Assembly: GCA_018333395.1 (NCBI GenBank)
Contig: JAGXSQ010000126.1
Coordinates: 1 to 15,958, forward strand
Direction: 5' to 3'
From: Dethiobacter sp.
GTDB taxonomy: Bacteria; Bacillota_D; Dethiobacteria; Dethiobacterales; Dethiobacteraceae
DNA length: 15,958 nt
The stretch's first letter is position 1; every line of letters begins with the position of its first letter. The notes below the pieces were generated by a model. The model saw only the letters and a list, made by a program, of their open reading frames with translations. It was not told the DNA's origin and searched no databases. Shown piece after piece: positions 5,745 to 14,500 of the stretch. The position numbers and the translations under genes were made by a program.

Positions 5745-7490
5745 TTACAGGGAGCGCATTTCCAGACCAGTCACCAGCGCTAGGACCTTTTCCTTGAGCG
5801 CAGAAAGCTTGGCTGTAGCTTTATCGGCGCTATCTTCCTTCACCCCTAGGTAAATCTTTATCTTTGGCTCGGTGCCTGATGGGCGAATGCAGAACCAGGA
5901 AAGATCCTCCAAAATATATTTCAGCGCGTTGCTGGCAGGCAGCCCAATCGGTGTTTGGTTCCCCTGTACGTCAGTGCTTAACTGTTTTAGATAATCATCT
6001 GCGCGGATGATTTTTAGCCCGTTCATTTCCAACAAATGGGTGCCGCGCAATTGGTTCATGCCCTGCTCCACCCGATAAAGCTCACCTTCAGCCAGTTTAA
6101 GGTTAACCAGTTCTTCTTGAAAATAGCCATGAGCGAAGAACAGTTGCTCTAGAGCATCTAAGAGAGTCATCTTTCTGTATTTATAATAGGCGGTCATTTC
6201 GGCTACTAGCTGGCTGGCTTGAATACCGTCCTTATCGCGGACGAAGTCACCTGCGAGGTAGCCATAGCTCTCTTCAAAACCAAAGAGAAAAACATTTTGG
6301 CCTGTATCGACACGTTCTTTAATTTGTTCTCCAATATATTTAAACCCCGTCAGTGTTTCTACTGTCTCCACCCCGTAGTCTGCGGCGATGGCCTTCCCCA
6401 TTTCCGAAGTCACCACAGTCTGGATCACTATGCCGTTAGCGGGAAGCTTCCCCTGCTTTTTTCTTTGAGAAAGGATATAGTCCAGCAGCAAGCAGCCAAT
6501 CTGATTGCCGGTTAGAGGGACATAGCGCCCTGAGATGCTGCGAACAGCGGCACCCAGACGATCAGCGTCTAAGTCGGTAGCCAATAATAGGTCTGCCTCC
6601 TTTTCTTTCCCCAAGGCTATGGCCAGGTTATACACTTCCCAATCTTCGGGATTTGGATATTGAACTGTGGAACAGTTGGGATCCAGCTCTAACTGCTCTG
6701 ACACGAGGAAGAGATCTGTGATGCCGGCATTTGCCAGCGCCCGTGGAATTGCCTTACCCCCTGTGCCGTGGAGGGGGGTGTAGACAACCCTTACTGGCAA
6801 CGATCCTTTACCCCACCAGCTTGAGCTGAGGGATATACTCTGTAAATGCTTAAAATAAAGGTTATCGACCTCGGCACCGACCAGCTCAAGCAACCCGTTA
6901 TTTTTCGCTTCTTCCAAGTCTCCCCCCGGTATTGTTAGTTCATTTTCTACCTGAAGAATTTGCTCTGTGATGGCTTGGGCTTGGCAATCAGTGATCTGGC
7001 CGCCGTCTGACCCGTACACCTTGTAGCCATTGTCGGCAGGCGGATTGTGGCTGGCTGTAATGACGACTCCTGCTGAAGCCTGCAGTTCTCTGACCGCAAA
7101 TGACAAGAGGGGTGTGGGAGTAGGCTCTGGGAAAACCCAGGCTTTAATACCAATGCTGCTTAAAACTTCCGCCGTTTCTCGAACAAACCGCTCAGAGTTG
7201 CGCCGGGTATCGCAGGCAATAACTACGGAGGGAGCTTTTCCCACTTGCGGGCAACTGTTAAGCAGATAGCGCGCCAGACCTGCCGTAACCTTACGGACTA
7301 TATAGATATTGATCAGTGCAGTTCCGGCACCCATCCGCCCCCGGATTCCTCCGGTGCCAAAGGCGATCTCTTTAGAGAAGCGGTTGGCTATTTCATTTTC
7401 ATCAAGGGAAATCTTGGTCAGTTCCTGGCTCAATTCCTCGTCCATTCCGGGAAATTCAAGCCATTGTTGATATTTTTTCCTGTATTCCAC
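5745..7490 (-). CDS. Phosphohexomutase (phosphoglucomutase/phosphomannomutase)
   Basis: A 581-residue alpha-D-phosphohexomutase, converting hexose-6-phosphate to hexose-1-phosphate through a phosphoserine enzyme. All four signature regions are present: the catalytic Ser147 in TASHNPPADNGYKVYG, the Mg2+ loop DLDADR (306-311), the sugar-specificity loop GFEESYGYL (404-412), and the phosphate-binding RPSGTEPK (536-543). The opening FGTGGIRGRMG is typical of the ~580-residue PgcA/Pgm2-like subfamily. Placed directly after a GDP-mannose-forming enzyme, it most plausibly makes mannose-1-phosphate here, although the family often also accepts glucose. The start is GTG 7488-7490, with AAGGAG ten bases upstream. 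It is the last gene of a four-gene operon, 26 bp after the guanylyltransferase. Confidence 0.93.
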   Translation of the reverse strand: MEYRKKYQQWLEFPGMDEELSQELTKISLDENEIANRFSKEIAFGTGGIRGRMGAGTALINIYIVRKVTAGLARYLLNSCPQVGKAPSVVIACDTRRNSERFVRETAEVLSSIGIKAWVFPEPTPTPLLSFAVRELQASAGVVITASHNPPADNGYKVYGSDGGQITDCQAQAITEQILQVENELTIPGGDLEEAKNNGLLELVGAEVDNLYFKHLQSISLSSSWWGKGSLPVRVVYTPLHGTGGKAIPRALANAGITDLFLVSEQLELDPNCSTVQYPNPEDWEVYNLAIALGKEKEADLLLATDLDADRLGAAVRSISGRYVPLTGNQIGCLLLDYILSQRKKQGKLPANGIVIQTVVTSEMGKAIAADYGVETVETLTGFKYIGEQIKERVDTGQNVFLFGFEESYGYLAGDFVRDKDGIQASQLVAEMTAYYKYRKMTLLDALEQLFFAHGYFQEELVNLKLAEGELYRVEQGMNQLRGTHLLEMNGLKIIRADDYLKQLSTDVQGNQTPIGLPASNALKYILEDLSWFCIRPSGTEPKIKIYLGVKEDSADKATAKLSALKEKVLALVTGLEMRSL

Positions 7491-7516
7491 CAGCCCAACG
7501 CTCCTTCCTCTTTCGG

Positions 7517-8596
7517 TTACAGGTATTTGTCTAATCCTTGATCCCTGAGGGACTGTACCAGCTTTTTGATATCCTGACTACGCTCCTTAGAGCAGACCAG
7601 CACTGCATTTCCCGCCTGTACAATTACTAAGTCCTGCACACCTAAGGTGGCAATGAGGAGATCCTGACCATACACCAAACAATTGGTGGTATCGATCCCC
7701 ACGTGTTCCCCTCTGACCACATTCTTGTGCTGATCATTGGGGAAACATGCCGCTAGGGCAGTCCAGCTTCCCAGGTCGTCCCAACCGAAATCGCCCTGAA
7801 CAACCAGAATCTCCGGAGATTTCTCCATTATTCCATGATCGATGGAGATGCTGGGGAGGGAAGGAAAAATCCTTGCCATAGCTTCCTGCTCTCCATCGGC
7901 ACCGATGTGCCTGGCAATTGCTGTTAGTCCGCTGTGCAACTCTGGCAGCAGTTTTTCTATTTTATTTAGAATCAAGTCAGTCTGCCAGACAAAAATACCG
8001 CTGTTCCAAAAATATCTGCCCGCACGCAAATATTCTAGGGCAATATTGGCAGTGGGCTTTTCTACGAACTGTCGCACTTTAAACGTTAAAGGGGTGCCGG
8101 GAAGAGCGTCTTTTTCCCGCTCAATATAGCCATAACCCGTCTCCGGCCGGGTTGGGATGATGCCGATTGTTACCAGAACCTCAGCTGTTGAAGCAAATTG
8201 AAGTCCTTTTTCCAAGCAGCGGACAAATTCTGCACGCCCCTGCACCAAGTGATCTGCCGGAAAGACCAGCATGGTGGCATCCGGAGACCTCTTGCGAATA
8301 TGCATGGCGGCCAGGCCGATACAGGGTGCCGTATTTCTACCCTGAGGTTCTATAAGCAGGTTTTCTTGCGGCAGCCTGGGTAGCTGTTCCCTCGCGAGGG
8401 CAACGTGCTCTTTTCCTGTCACCACCAGGATGTGCTGCGGGTCGAAAAGGCTTTCAATGCGCTCATAGGACTGTTGGAGAAGAGAATTCTCCCCTAATAG
8501 CTTCAAAAACTGTTTGGGGAGATGGCTTCGACTCCAAGGCCAGAAGCGCTCTCCACTCCCTCCAGCCATAATGACAGCATACCGTGTCATGTTCAT
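7517..8596 (-). CDS. manC: Mannose-1-phosphate guanylyltransferase
   Basis: A 359-residue nucleotidyltransferase forming GDP-mannose from Man1P and GTP. It begins with the pyrophosphorylase signature AGGSGERFWPWSR and PKQF (residues 11-30). It then has IEPQGRNTAP, the metal-site motif FPADH (112-116), the GMP-specific FVEKP (177-181), FWNSGIF (196-202), and GWDDLGSW (271-278). It lacks the C-terminal isomerase cupin found in bifunctional ManC/AlgA enzymes; that activity is supplied by the separate cupin gene 40 bp upstream. The start is ATG 8594-8596, with GGAAAGG just upstream. ATG 8590 two codons later is an alternative. manC is used as the common name for this activity. Confidence 0.94.
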   Translation of the reverse strand: MNMTRYAVIMAGGSGERFWPWSRSHLPKQFLKLLGENSLLQQSYERIESLFDPQHILVVTGKEHVALAREQLPRLPQENLLIEPQGRNTAPCIGLAAMHIRKRSPDATMLVFPADHLVQGRAEFVRCLEKGLQFASTAEVLVTIGIIPTRPETGYGYIEREKDALPGTPLTFKVRQFVEKPTANIALEYLRAGRYFWNSGIFVWQTDLILNKIEKLLPELHSGLTAIARHIGADGEQEAMARIFPSLPSISIDHGIMEKSPEILVVQGDFGWDDLGSWTALAACFPNDQHKNVVRGEHVGIDTTNCLVYGQDLLIATLGVQDLVIVQAGNAVLVCSKERSQDIKKLVQSLRDQGLDKYL

Positions 8597-8636
8597 TCAT
8601 CCTTTCCTTAATGGAAGCAGTTTAATGAACCACATT

Positions 8637-8999
8637 TTACGTTCTGCCGTAGCTGTCTTCCAAGCGGACGATATCATCCTCACCCAGGTAGCTGCCACGC
8701 TGCACTTCAATAAAGACAAAAGGCTCAGCGCCGTGATTGATGGCGCGGTGGGCGGCTGCTGCTGGAATATCCACCGCTTCTCCGGGCTGGAGTGATATTT
8801 CCTTACCGTCCAGCATGATAAGCCCTTTTCCCGCCACGGCGAACCAGTGCTCCTGCCGGTGGACGTGTTGCTGGTAGCTAAGCTTATGCCCCGGGTTTAC
8901 GGTGATGCGCTTTACCTTATAACCGGGTTCACTTAACAGCACTTCCCATTTTCCCCAGGGGGGCTCTGCCGATTCCAGAAGCTTTTTTCCCAAAGTCAT
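8637..8999 (-). CDS. Cupin-type mannose-6-phosphate isomerase (type II domain)
   Basis: A 120-residue single cupin matching the C-terminal isomerase domain of bifunctional ManC proteins. It reads GKWEVLL, then VNPGHKLSYQQHVHRQEHW with metal ligands His45, His47 and Glu50, then GEAVDIPAAAAHRAIN with His84, and the characteristic FIEVQRGSYLGEDDIVRLED ending. The reaction is fructose-6-phosphate to mannose-6-phosphate, the first step toward GDP-mannose, with metal bound in the cupin barrel. Start ATG 8997-8999, preceded by GAGGGA. It lies between the GT4 fusion (27 bp) and the guanylyltransferase (40 bp). A closely related 3,5-epimerase-like or sugar-binding cupin is less likely given the C-terminal signature. 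Confidence 0.87.
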   Translation of the reverse strand: MTLGKKLLESAEPPWGKWEVLLSEPGYKVKRITVNPGHKLSYQQHVHRQEHWFAVAGKGLIMLDGKEISLQPGEAVDIPAAAAHRAINHGAEPFVFIEVQRGSYLGEDDIVRLEDSYGRT

Positions 9000-9026
9000 C
9001 TAAACATCCCTCATCCACTAAAATTT

Positions 9027-11336
9027 TCACTTACTCTTTTCGTTGTTTGTATTGTAGCGCACATTCTTGATAATCGTCTTTTTTTTATAATGGAATCGCC
9101 CAAAAAGTTCCCAACCGTAAAGGGAGAGCAGTCCAAGCAGAAAAGAAATGGTGGACTCGGCTCCCCTATTTTTACTGGGGCCGTTCTCCGCTAGGCCGTC
9201 TGAACAGGAGCCCGTGGCCGGATGGTAGAGAGCTTTGCCTAATCGGTTGCGGCCTAGGTACCATTGAAAAGCAGCATAGGCCAGATCTAGGTACTTCTGC
9301 TGACCGCTCAGCGCAGATGCCAGGAGACATGCTTCCGTTAAGGCACCGGCATCGAGAGGTTGCTGGCAGAATAGGGCTCTTTCTCCTCCTTTTACGTACC
9401 AACCCTTGTTGCCGATTAGGTCAAAATATCCTTCTTGATACTGGGTGTCGATGAGGAAATCCAAAGCTGACAGGGCCGTCTCTAAGTAGACGGGCTCGGA
9501 AAAATGCCTATAGCCTAACAAGAGAGCATGGGGCAAGCGGGCGTTATCATAAGTTAAGAAGTTTTCAAACCAGCGCCAAGAATCTGAGGCATTTTCCCGG
9601 TAACGCTGCAGTAGAGAATCGACGATTAAGCGCAGCCCATCCTCTGCAGTTTTAGACTCAGGGAAGCGAGACAGATAATTACCCAGACCGCAAGCACTGT
9701 ATGCCTGGGCGCGAGTGTATGTTAGCTTGTCCAATTGTGGTATGCTAGCTTCTAATAGTTCCCTGGCCAGTATGCCCTGATCCCGGTTCTGCACTAGACT
9801 GGCCGCTGCACCTAGTCCCCACAGACACCGTCCAAACGTATCCTGACTCAGCTCCTGCGCAGGAAATCCTTTCTGGTAATTTAGATAGTTGTAAAACCAG
9901 CCGTTTTTCTGCCTCGCATGGGAAAGAAAAGCTATATACTTATCTACTAGGAACAGCACTGACTCATCCTTGAACATGTTAAAATAATGGGCACAGGCTA
10001 CGATAGCTCGGGCCGCATCATCTGCGGAATAATTATGGGCATAGTCAGGAATGCCAAAGAGAGCATGTTGGACGATGCTCGTATCATCTGTGAGTGTCTT
10101 AAGGTAATTCATGTTGATGACTGGCAGAGTAAATACACGATCTTGCTTATTTGTTCCTATGGCCTGAGACATCAGCGCTCCAAAGACATCTAGGTACTGC
10201 CTGGAAACACGGCTCCAGCTCATTTGCAGGCCCGCGATATAAGCCTGTCCTGCGAGGGAAAGCCTCTCCTCGGAATTTTCAATTAGCTGCAGGACTGCTT
10301 CAGACATCCCCACCGGATCATTAAAGTTGACCAGCCGACCCTTCCCTCCGGCTAGCGCCACTTGGGCATGCAGGTATGGAGTGGAAATAATGGCTTTCCC
10401 TTTGCCCAGTGAGTTACTGAGGACACCGCTTGTAATCTGGCCCTCAGAGTGATATGGGCAGACTACTAGATCTGCCGCTCCCAAGTAGTAGCCCAAAGTG
10501 TCGTCATCTACAAACTCAACGACAAAAAGAACATTTTCAGCGATATCAAAGTTTTTCACAAGGTTTTTCAGGCTTTCCCGGTATTCTTCACCGTGGCGCT
10601 TCTTTACCGTGGGGTGGGTGACACCTAAGACGATATACAGCACTGCGGGATGCTTTTTAACCACAGCGGGCATGGCTTTCAGCATAATCTCAATTCCTTT
10701 GTTGGGGCTAAGGAAGCCGAAGGTCAGGACGACAAAACGCTCCGACAACTGCAGTTGATGCTTATAGTAAGCGGGGTCAATATAGAATGCGTCGGGAACG
10801 CCATGCTGGATTAGGTGGATCTTGGAAGGGGGAATATTGTAGATGTCTGTCATCATGGCAATGGCCCGTTCATTCATTACTACCAGTGCCTGGGAAAAGG
10901 CGGCAACCTCGATGAACGCCTTTTTCTGGCTTGAGGATGGCTTTTCCAAGACGGTATGAAAGGTTGTTACCACCGGTTTTTGTAAATGGTTTAAAAACTC
11001 CACAATGTGGATGCCGTCAGGCCCTCCGAACAGTCCAAACTCGTGTTGCAGTGACACTATATCTATCTCAGAGGAATTGATAAGTTCGGCAGCGGTTTGA
11101 TAATTTTCCAGACGGTCTTGCTCAATCTGATAAATAACCTTAGAGGGGTAATCGTAGTGCTCGTTGTTGTTTAGAGCAACAAACCAGGTGGAATCACGAC
11201 CCATTATGCCTTCTAACGCACGGCTTAAACTGGCCGCAAAGGTGGCAATCCCACATTGACGGGGCAGATGACTACCCACTAAGGCAATCCGCAACCGTTT
11301 TTTTACTTCCTTTGGACTTGCATGAGGTAGAAACAA
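9027..11336 (-). CDS. GT4 glycosyltransferase fused to an alpha/alpha-barrel-like domain
   Basis: A 769-residue two-part protein with no signal peptide. Residues about 14-390 are a GT-B, GT4-type transferase: GSHLPRQCGIATFAASL (acceptor loop), LQHEFGLFGG, TFHTV, QHGVP, FGFLSPNKG, and CPYHSEGQITSGVLSNSLGK. The usual EX7E donor motif keeps only the first Glu (E298; Leu at the second place). Residues about 410-745 are all-helical with repeated A/L-rich hairpins and RLPHALLLGYR, FDLIGNKGWY, QQPLDAGALTEACL, and NRGAESTISFLLGLL, resembling (alpha/alpha)6 glycosidase-like barrels. Such fusions accompany mannoside genes; the donor is probably GDP-mannose, by context. The start is TTG 11334-11336 with AAAGGAG nine bases upstream, directly after an in-frame stop. 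First gene of the operon. Confidence 0.82.
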   Translation of the reverse strand: MFLPHASPKEVKKRLRIALVGSHLPRQCGIATFAASLSRALEGIMGRDSTWFVALNNNEHYDYPSKVIYQIEQDRLENYQTAAELINSSEIDIVSLQHEFGLFGGPDGIHIVEFLNHLQKPVVTTFHTVLEKPSSSQKKAFIEVAAFSQALVVMNERAIAMMTDIYNIPPSKIHLIQHGVPDAFYIDPAYYKHQLQLSERFVVLTFGFLSPNKGIEIMLKAMPAVVKKHPAVLYIVLGVTHPTVKKRHGEEYRESLKNLVKNFDIAENVLFVVEFVDDDTLGYYLGAADLVVCPYHSEGQITSGVLSNSLGKGKAIISTPYLHAQVALAGGKGRLVNFNDPVGMSEAVLQLIENSEERLSLAGQAYIAGLQMSWSRVSRQYLDVFGALMSQAIGTNKQDRVFTLPVINMNYLKTLTDDTSIVQHALFGIPDYAHNYSADDAARAIVACAHYFNMFKDESVLFLVDKYIAFLSHARQKNGWFYNYLNYQKGFPAQELSQDTFGRCLWGLGAAASLVQNRDQGILARELLEASIPQLDKLTYTRAQAYSACGLGNYLSRFPESKTAEDGLRLIVDSLLQRYRENASDSWRWFENFLTYDNARLPHALLLGYRHFSEPVYLETALSALDFLIDTQYQEGYFDLIGNKGWYVKGGERALFCQQPLDAGALTEACLLASALSGQQKYLDLAYAAFQWYLGRNRLGKALYHPATGSCSDGLAENGPSKNRGAESTISFLLGLLSLYGWELFGRFHYKKKTIIKNVRYNTNNEKSK

Positions 11337-11422
11337 GAGACATCACTCCTTTACATAAAAATTAAATAACTTTTCAGACAATTCAGTTTGCTGTTTTTAT
11401 ATCATAAACTAAGAATATACTA

Positions 11423-11432
11423 TATAATTATA
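11423..11432. promoter_or_regulatory. Palindromic TATAATTATA, possible bidirectional -10
   Basis: The perfect palindrome TATAATTATA presents TATAAT on both strands (11423-11428 plus, 11427-11432 minus). Symmetric -10 elements can drive divergent transcription from one site. Matching -35 boxes are poor on both sides (TATCAT plus, ACGTCA minus), so an activator or another promoter may be needed. Predicted leaders are about 75-85 nt each way. Confidence 0.4.
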
Positions 11433-11434
11433 AC

Positions 11435-11465
11435 ATATTTTTCTTTCTCTGACGTATATTTTTCT
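11435..11465 (+). repeat. Direct repeat ATATTTTTCT, 21-bp period
   Basis: Identical 10-mers at 11435-11444 and 11456-11465 are spaced 21 bp, two turns of B-DNA, so both face the same side of the helix. They lie between the palindromic box and TTGACA. The position suits a regulator binding as a dimer, but the run of Ts makes chance recurrence in AT-rich DNA possible. Confidence 0.4.
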
Positions 11466-11470
11466 CTTTG

Positions 11471-11498
11471 TTGACATTATCTGCACAAGCGCTACGCT
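11471..11498 (+). promoter_or_regulatory. Candidate promoter for the GT/GH130 transcript
   Basis: A consensus TTGACA -35 (11471-11476) is followed after 16 bp by TACGCT, a poor -10. If used, it would start transcription just before the leader ORF's GGGAGG. Its strength is doubtful. Confidence 0.3.
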
Positions 11499-11509
11499 GG
11501 GAGGAAGAA

Positions 11510-11551
11510 ATGAGCGAGAAGCTAAAAATAAAAATAAATGCCCTGAGGTGA
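11510..11551 (+). CDS. 13-codon leader ORF overlapping the GT/GH130 start
   Basis: ATG 11510 has a strong GGGAGG-type ribosome binding site (11499-11504) and encodes MSEKLKIKINALR before TGA 11549-11551. The stop overlaps the possible GTG start at 11548 of the large gene (GTGA), and the second possible GTG lies at 11557. This is the arrangement expected of a leader peptide that couples translation to the downstream gene. It could also be the true N-terminus of the large protein separated by a frameshift, or simply an unused ORF. Confidence 0.4.
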   Translation: MSEKLKIKINALR

Positions 11552-14500
11552 AGACAGTGACAGAATTGGAAAGCATGTATCATCAATCATTATCCCGCGC
11601 TTTGGAAAAAGCTGCCGGAATGGAAAATGTGGACTTAGTGGTGGGCATCCCCTTTCTAAATGGAGGGGATGAAGCGCAAATTGTTTTGTCCATTCTAGAA
11701 GCAGGACTTGACAGCTTTTACCCCGACCTGAAAGCTTTAATAGTCTGCGCTGTCTGCCCTTCTCTTTCTAGTATGGAGAACTACGAATCTGAGCGCATAT
11801 TGCTAACTCGCCTAGACAAAGCCTTGACGGGTAGGGGATGGGTGGTACGCAGCTTGATGGACGTGGCTCACAGATTGACGGCAGACTTAGTGATTGTGGA
11901 ACCCAGCCTTTTGACTGCGAAGAGCAATGGTTCACCGGAAGGGTTGACATCGGACTGGATTAAACTTATGTATCAACCCGTTCGCGACGGAAGCGCTCAA
12001 TTTGTGCTACCCCGCTTTAAATTATCCCATCTTAGCAATAGCATCGGCGACCACCTAGTCTTCCCCCTGCTGGCATCTCTCTACAATCTGGAACTTAAAG
12101 GGTGCCTAGACGCCGGAATGACCATTTCTCGCCAACTATTGCCCAATCTTCTTGAAGAAGTGTCAAGTTGGTCTGGTGAGGTCTATGAATATGGCATAAA
12201 CTACTGGCTCACAATGCGTGCGTTACAGCTAAAAACTGATATTACCGAGGTGTTCCTAGGCACCAAGCCAAAAGCCACTATGCCAGTAGGGCTGGATTAT
12301 ATGTTTAGCCAGGCAGTTCATGCGGTTTTTCAGGCTATCGGCAAAGGCCAGGATGTCTGGAAACATAATCCCCAGGCTGTGCGTTCGGTGCTAACAATTG
12401 GTCCAAGGCATAATTTGTTTCTCCAGGAGCTGACGCTTGAGACCCGTCCGCACCTAACTCAATTCCGCAGGGGCTTTAGCCGCTATTACGAGGCGGTCTG
12501 GTCGCGCATTTTTTCCGAAGAGCTTTGCATCCAGCTCAAGGAAGCGGCTACAGCTAGCGAAGAAGACTTCTCTTTCCCATCTACCCTTTGGGCTCAGTTG
12601 GTCTACGAATCGCTCGTCGCCTATCACTTTATTTCTATGCTAGCAAAAGAAGACCTGGCTAACAGTCTAGTCCCTCTTTTTGAAGGAAGGATGGCTGGCT
12701 TTTTGAAGGAGATTTCCACCCATACCCACTGCGACCTAAGCGAAGCTAGCTCTGAGCTTACAGTCTGCCCGTTTAACGCTAGGAACACCCTGGAAACTCA
12801 AAACGATGCCTTTATTAGCCGCAAACAAGTCTTCCTGGAAAAATGGCTCCACCACAAAGCGGCCCTACTGCCCTTTTTGCCGGAAATCGCTTATTGGGAA
12901 TACATTCCCGGCATCCCCATTATCCTGCCCCACCTAGTCCGTTCAGCATCGGGGAAAAGTGCTCACGTGACAGGAATTTACGAACGGCTTTTAAAGGAAT
13001 ATAAGGAAGAATTCGAGACTTTTGCCCAGCAGACACTAAGTCTCTCCCTTGATGATGGCTCTGAAAAGCTGGGAACTGCCATACGCAGCTTGGTGGAACA
13101 AGTAGAAAAAGATCTGGATCAAATCCTGCTTCCGGGGGATCTTCACACCTTAGAGGGAATACAAAATGTGGCAGAGCGTATTTTTGCACTCTACCCTGCC
13201 CCTAAGAGCTTTTCCCTTAAAGCAGAGGTGGCCGCCTGGTTGCTACGGGAACACCCTCCCCGTAACCTTATCACCCTCTGGGGCTACCACGATACGGATG
13301 AACTCCTTAAACACCATAACCCACTAGATGTTCTGGCGCTTGCTTCCTGGTCAGAAGTCTCTAAATATTCCACTTGGAACAGTGAGTGGCTCAAAGAGCA
13401 TTTGAAGCCTGAGCATTTGGAAATATCTCCCATCCGACCTCTTGTGGTAAATTACAGTGACTTTCCCGCGCTATCAGGAATGAGGGAAGCAGCCTCTCTG
13501 AGCTACCTTACCAGCCGCGTTGTAATTAGCAACCTGAGGAAAGGTAGTGGCGGCAGTTTTCCCAAAACCCGCATTCTAACCATTCTTTTAAAAAGCATCA
13601 TCGAAGCTGAGCAGCTTGGCAGTATCTGGAAATCATTTAGTAAGCAATCTAGTAAAGATTTTGGAACAAAGATTGTTAACTCCATCGAAGGGCACTGGGG
13701 AGTCAGTCTGTTTTCTGGCCACAGTATTTTTGAAAATATACAGCAAGAAATGTTGAAAAGTAAACTGTTGGAAATTTCCCGACAAGACTGGGGCAACACA
13801 AACGACGCGGTGGAAGAAGCTCGTAATCACTTAGCCCGGATGGCAGCAGTCTACCACCTGGGGCTAACTTTGCCAGACGGCTATTTTATCACCTGCTCGC
13901 TCTGGAGTTGGGCCAGCTACAGCTTCAAAGGAGGAAAGGGCATTCCCACTCCCCTTTCTCTCATGGTCGAGCGGCGCTGGTTCGGCAGCGAGTTGTTTTC
14001 CCGTTGTTATGAACACGTGATAAGCAGTCGTAATGAAATTTTACCCAAAATAGCAGCACTAATGGGGCAGGGCAGGGAGAGCGAGAACCTAGCGGCCCTT
14101 TTCCTGGGTGCACCGCCTGACGGTCTGGAAATCATCATCGATCAGAAAATTGAAAAAGACCTCCCACAGGCAGGCAAGCTGATTCGCTCTCCCTTCAACC
14201 CAATGTTAACCCCCATTGCAGAGCACAACTGGGAGTCGAAGTACGTTTTAAACTGTGGGGCCATCCGCGTCAAGGGGAATGTTTACATTTTTTATCGGGC
14301 CGTGGGTGAAGACGGAATCTCACGCCTCGGGCTGGCCATTAGTAAAAACGGACTACAGGTAGATGAGCGTTTGCCTGAGCCGGTCTTTGGCCCTGCCCAC
14401 GAGAGTGAAAAAATGGGGTGTGAAGATCCCCGGCTTATCGCCATCGAAGGTCGCGTTTACATGCTTTATACTGCCTACGACGGCATCATTCCTCAGATTG

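Larger units (their letters stand above)
11337..11547. promoter_or_regulatory. AT-rich divergent control region of the mannose locus
   Basis: This 211-bp spacer lies between the divergently transcribed GT4 fusion and GT/GH130 fusion. It is much richer in A/T than the flanking genes. It must carry promoters for both transcripts and contains the palindromic -10-like box, the direct repeats, a TTGACA element and a small leader ORF, listed separately. Confidence 0.7.

Noticed and set aside
7517..8596. Bifunctional isomerase/guanylyltransferase (ManC/AlgA type)
   Set aside because: The protein ends at 359 residues without a C-terminal cupin; the isomerase is the separate gene at 8637-8999.
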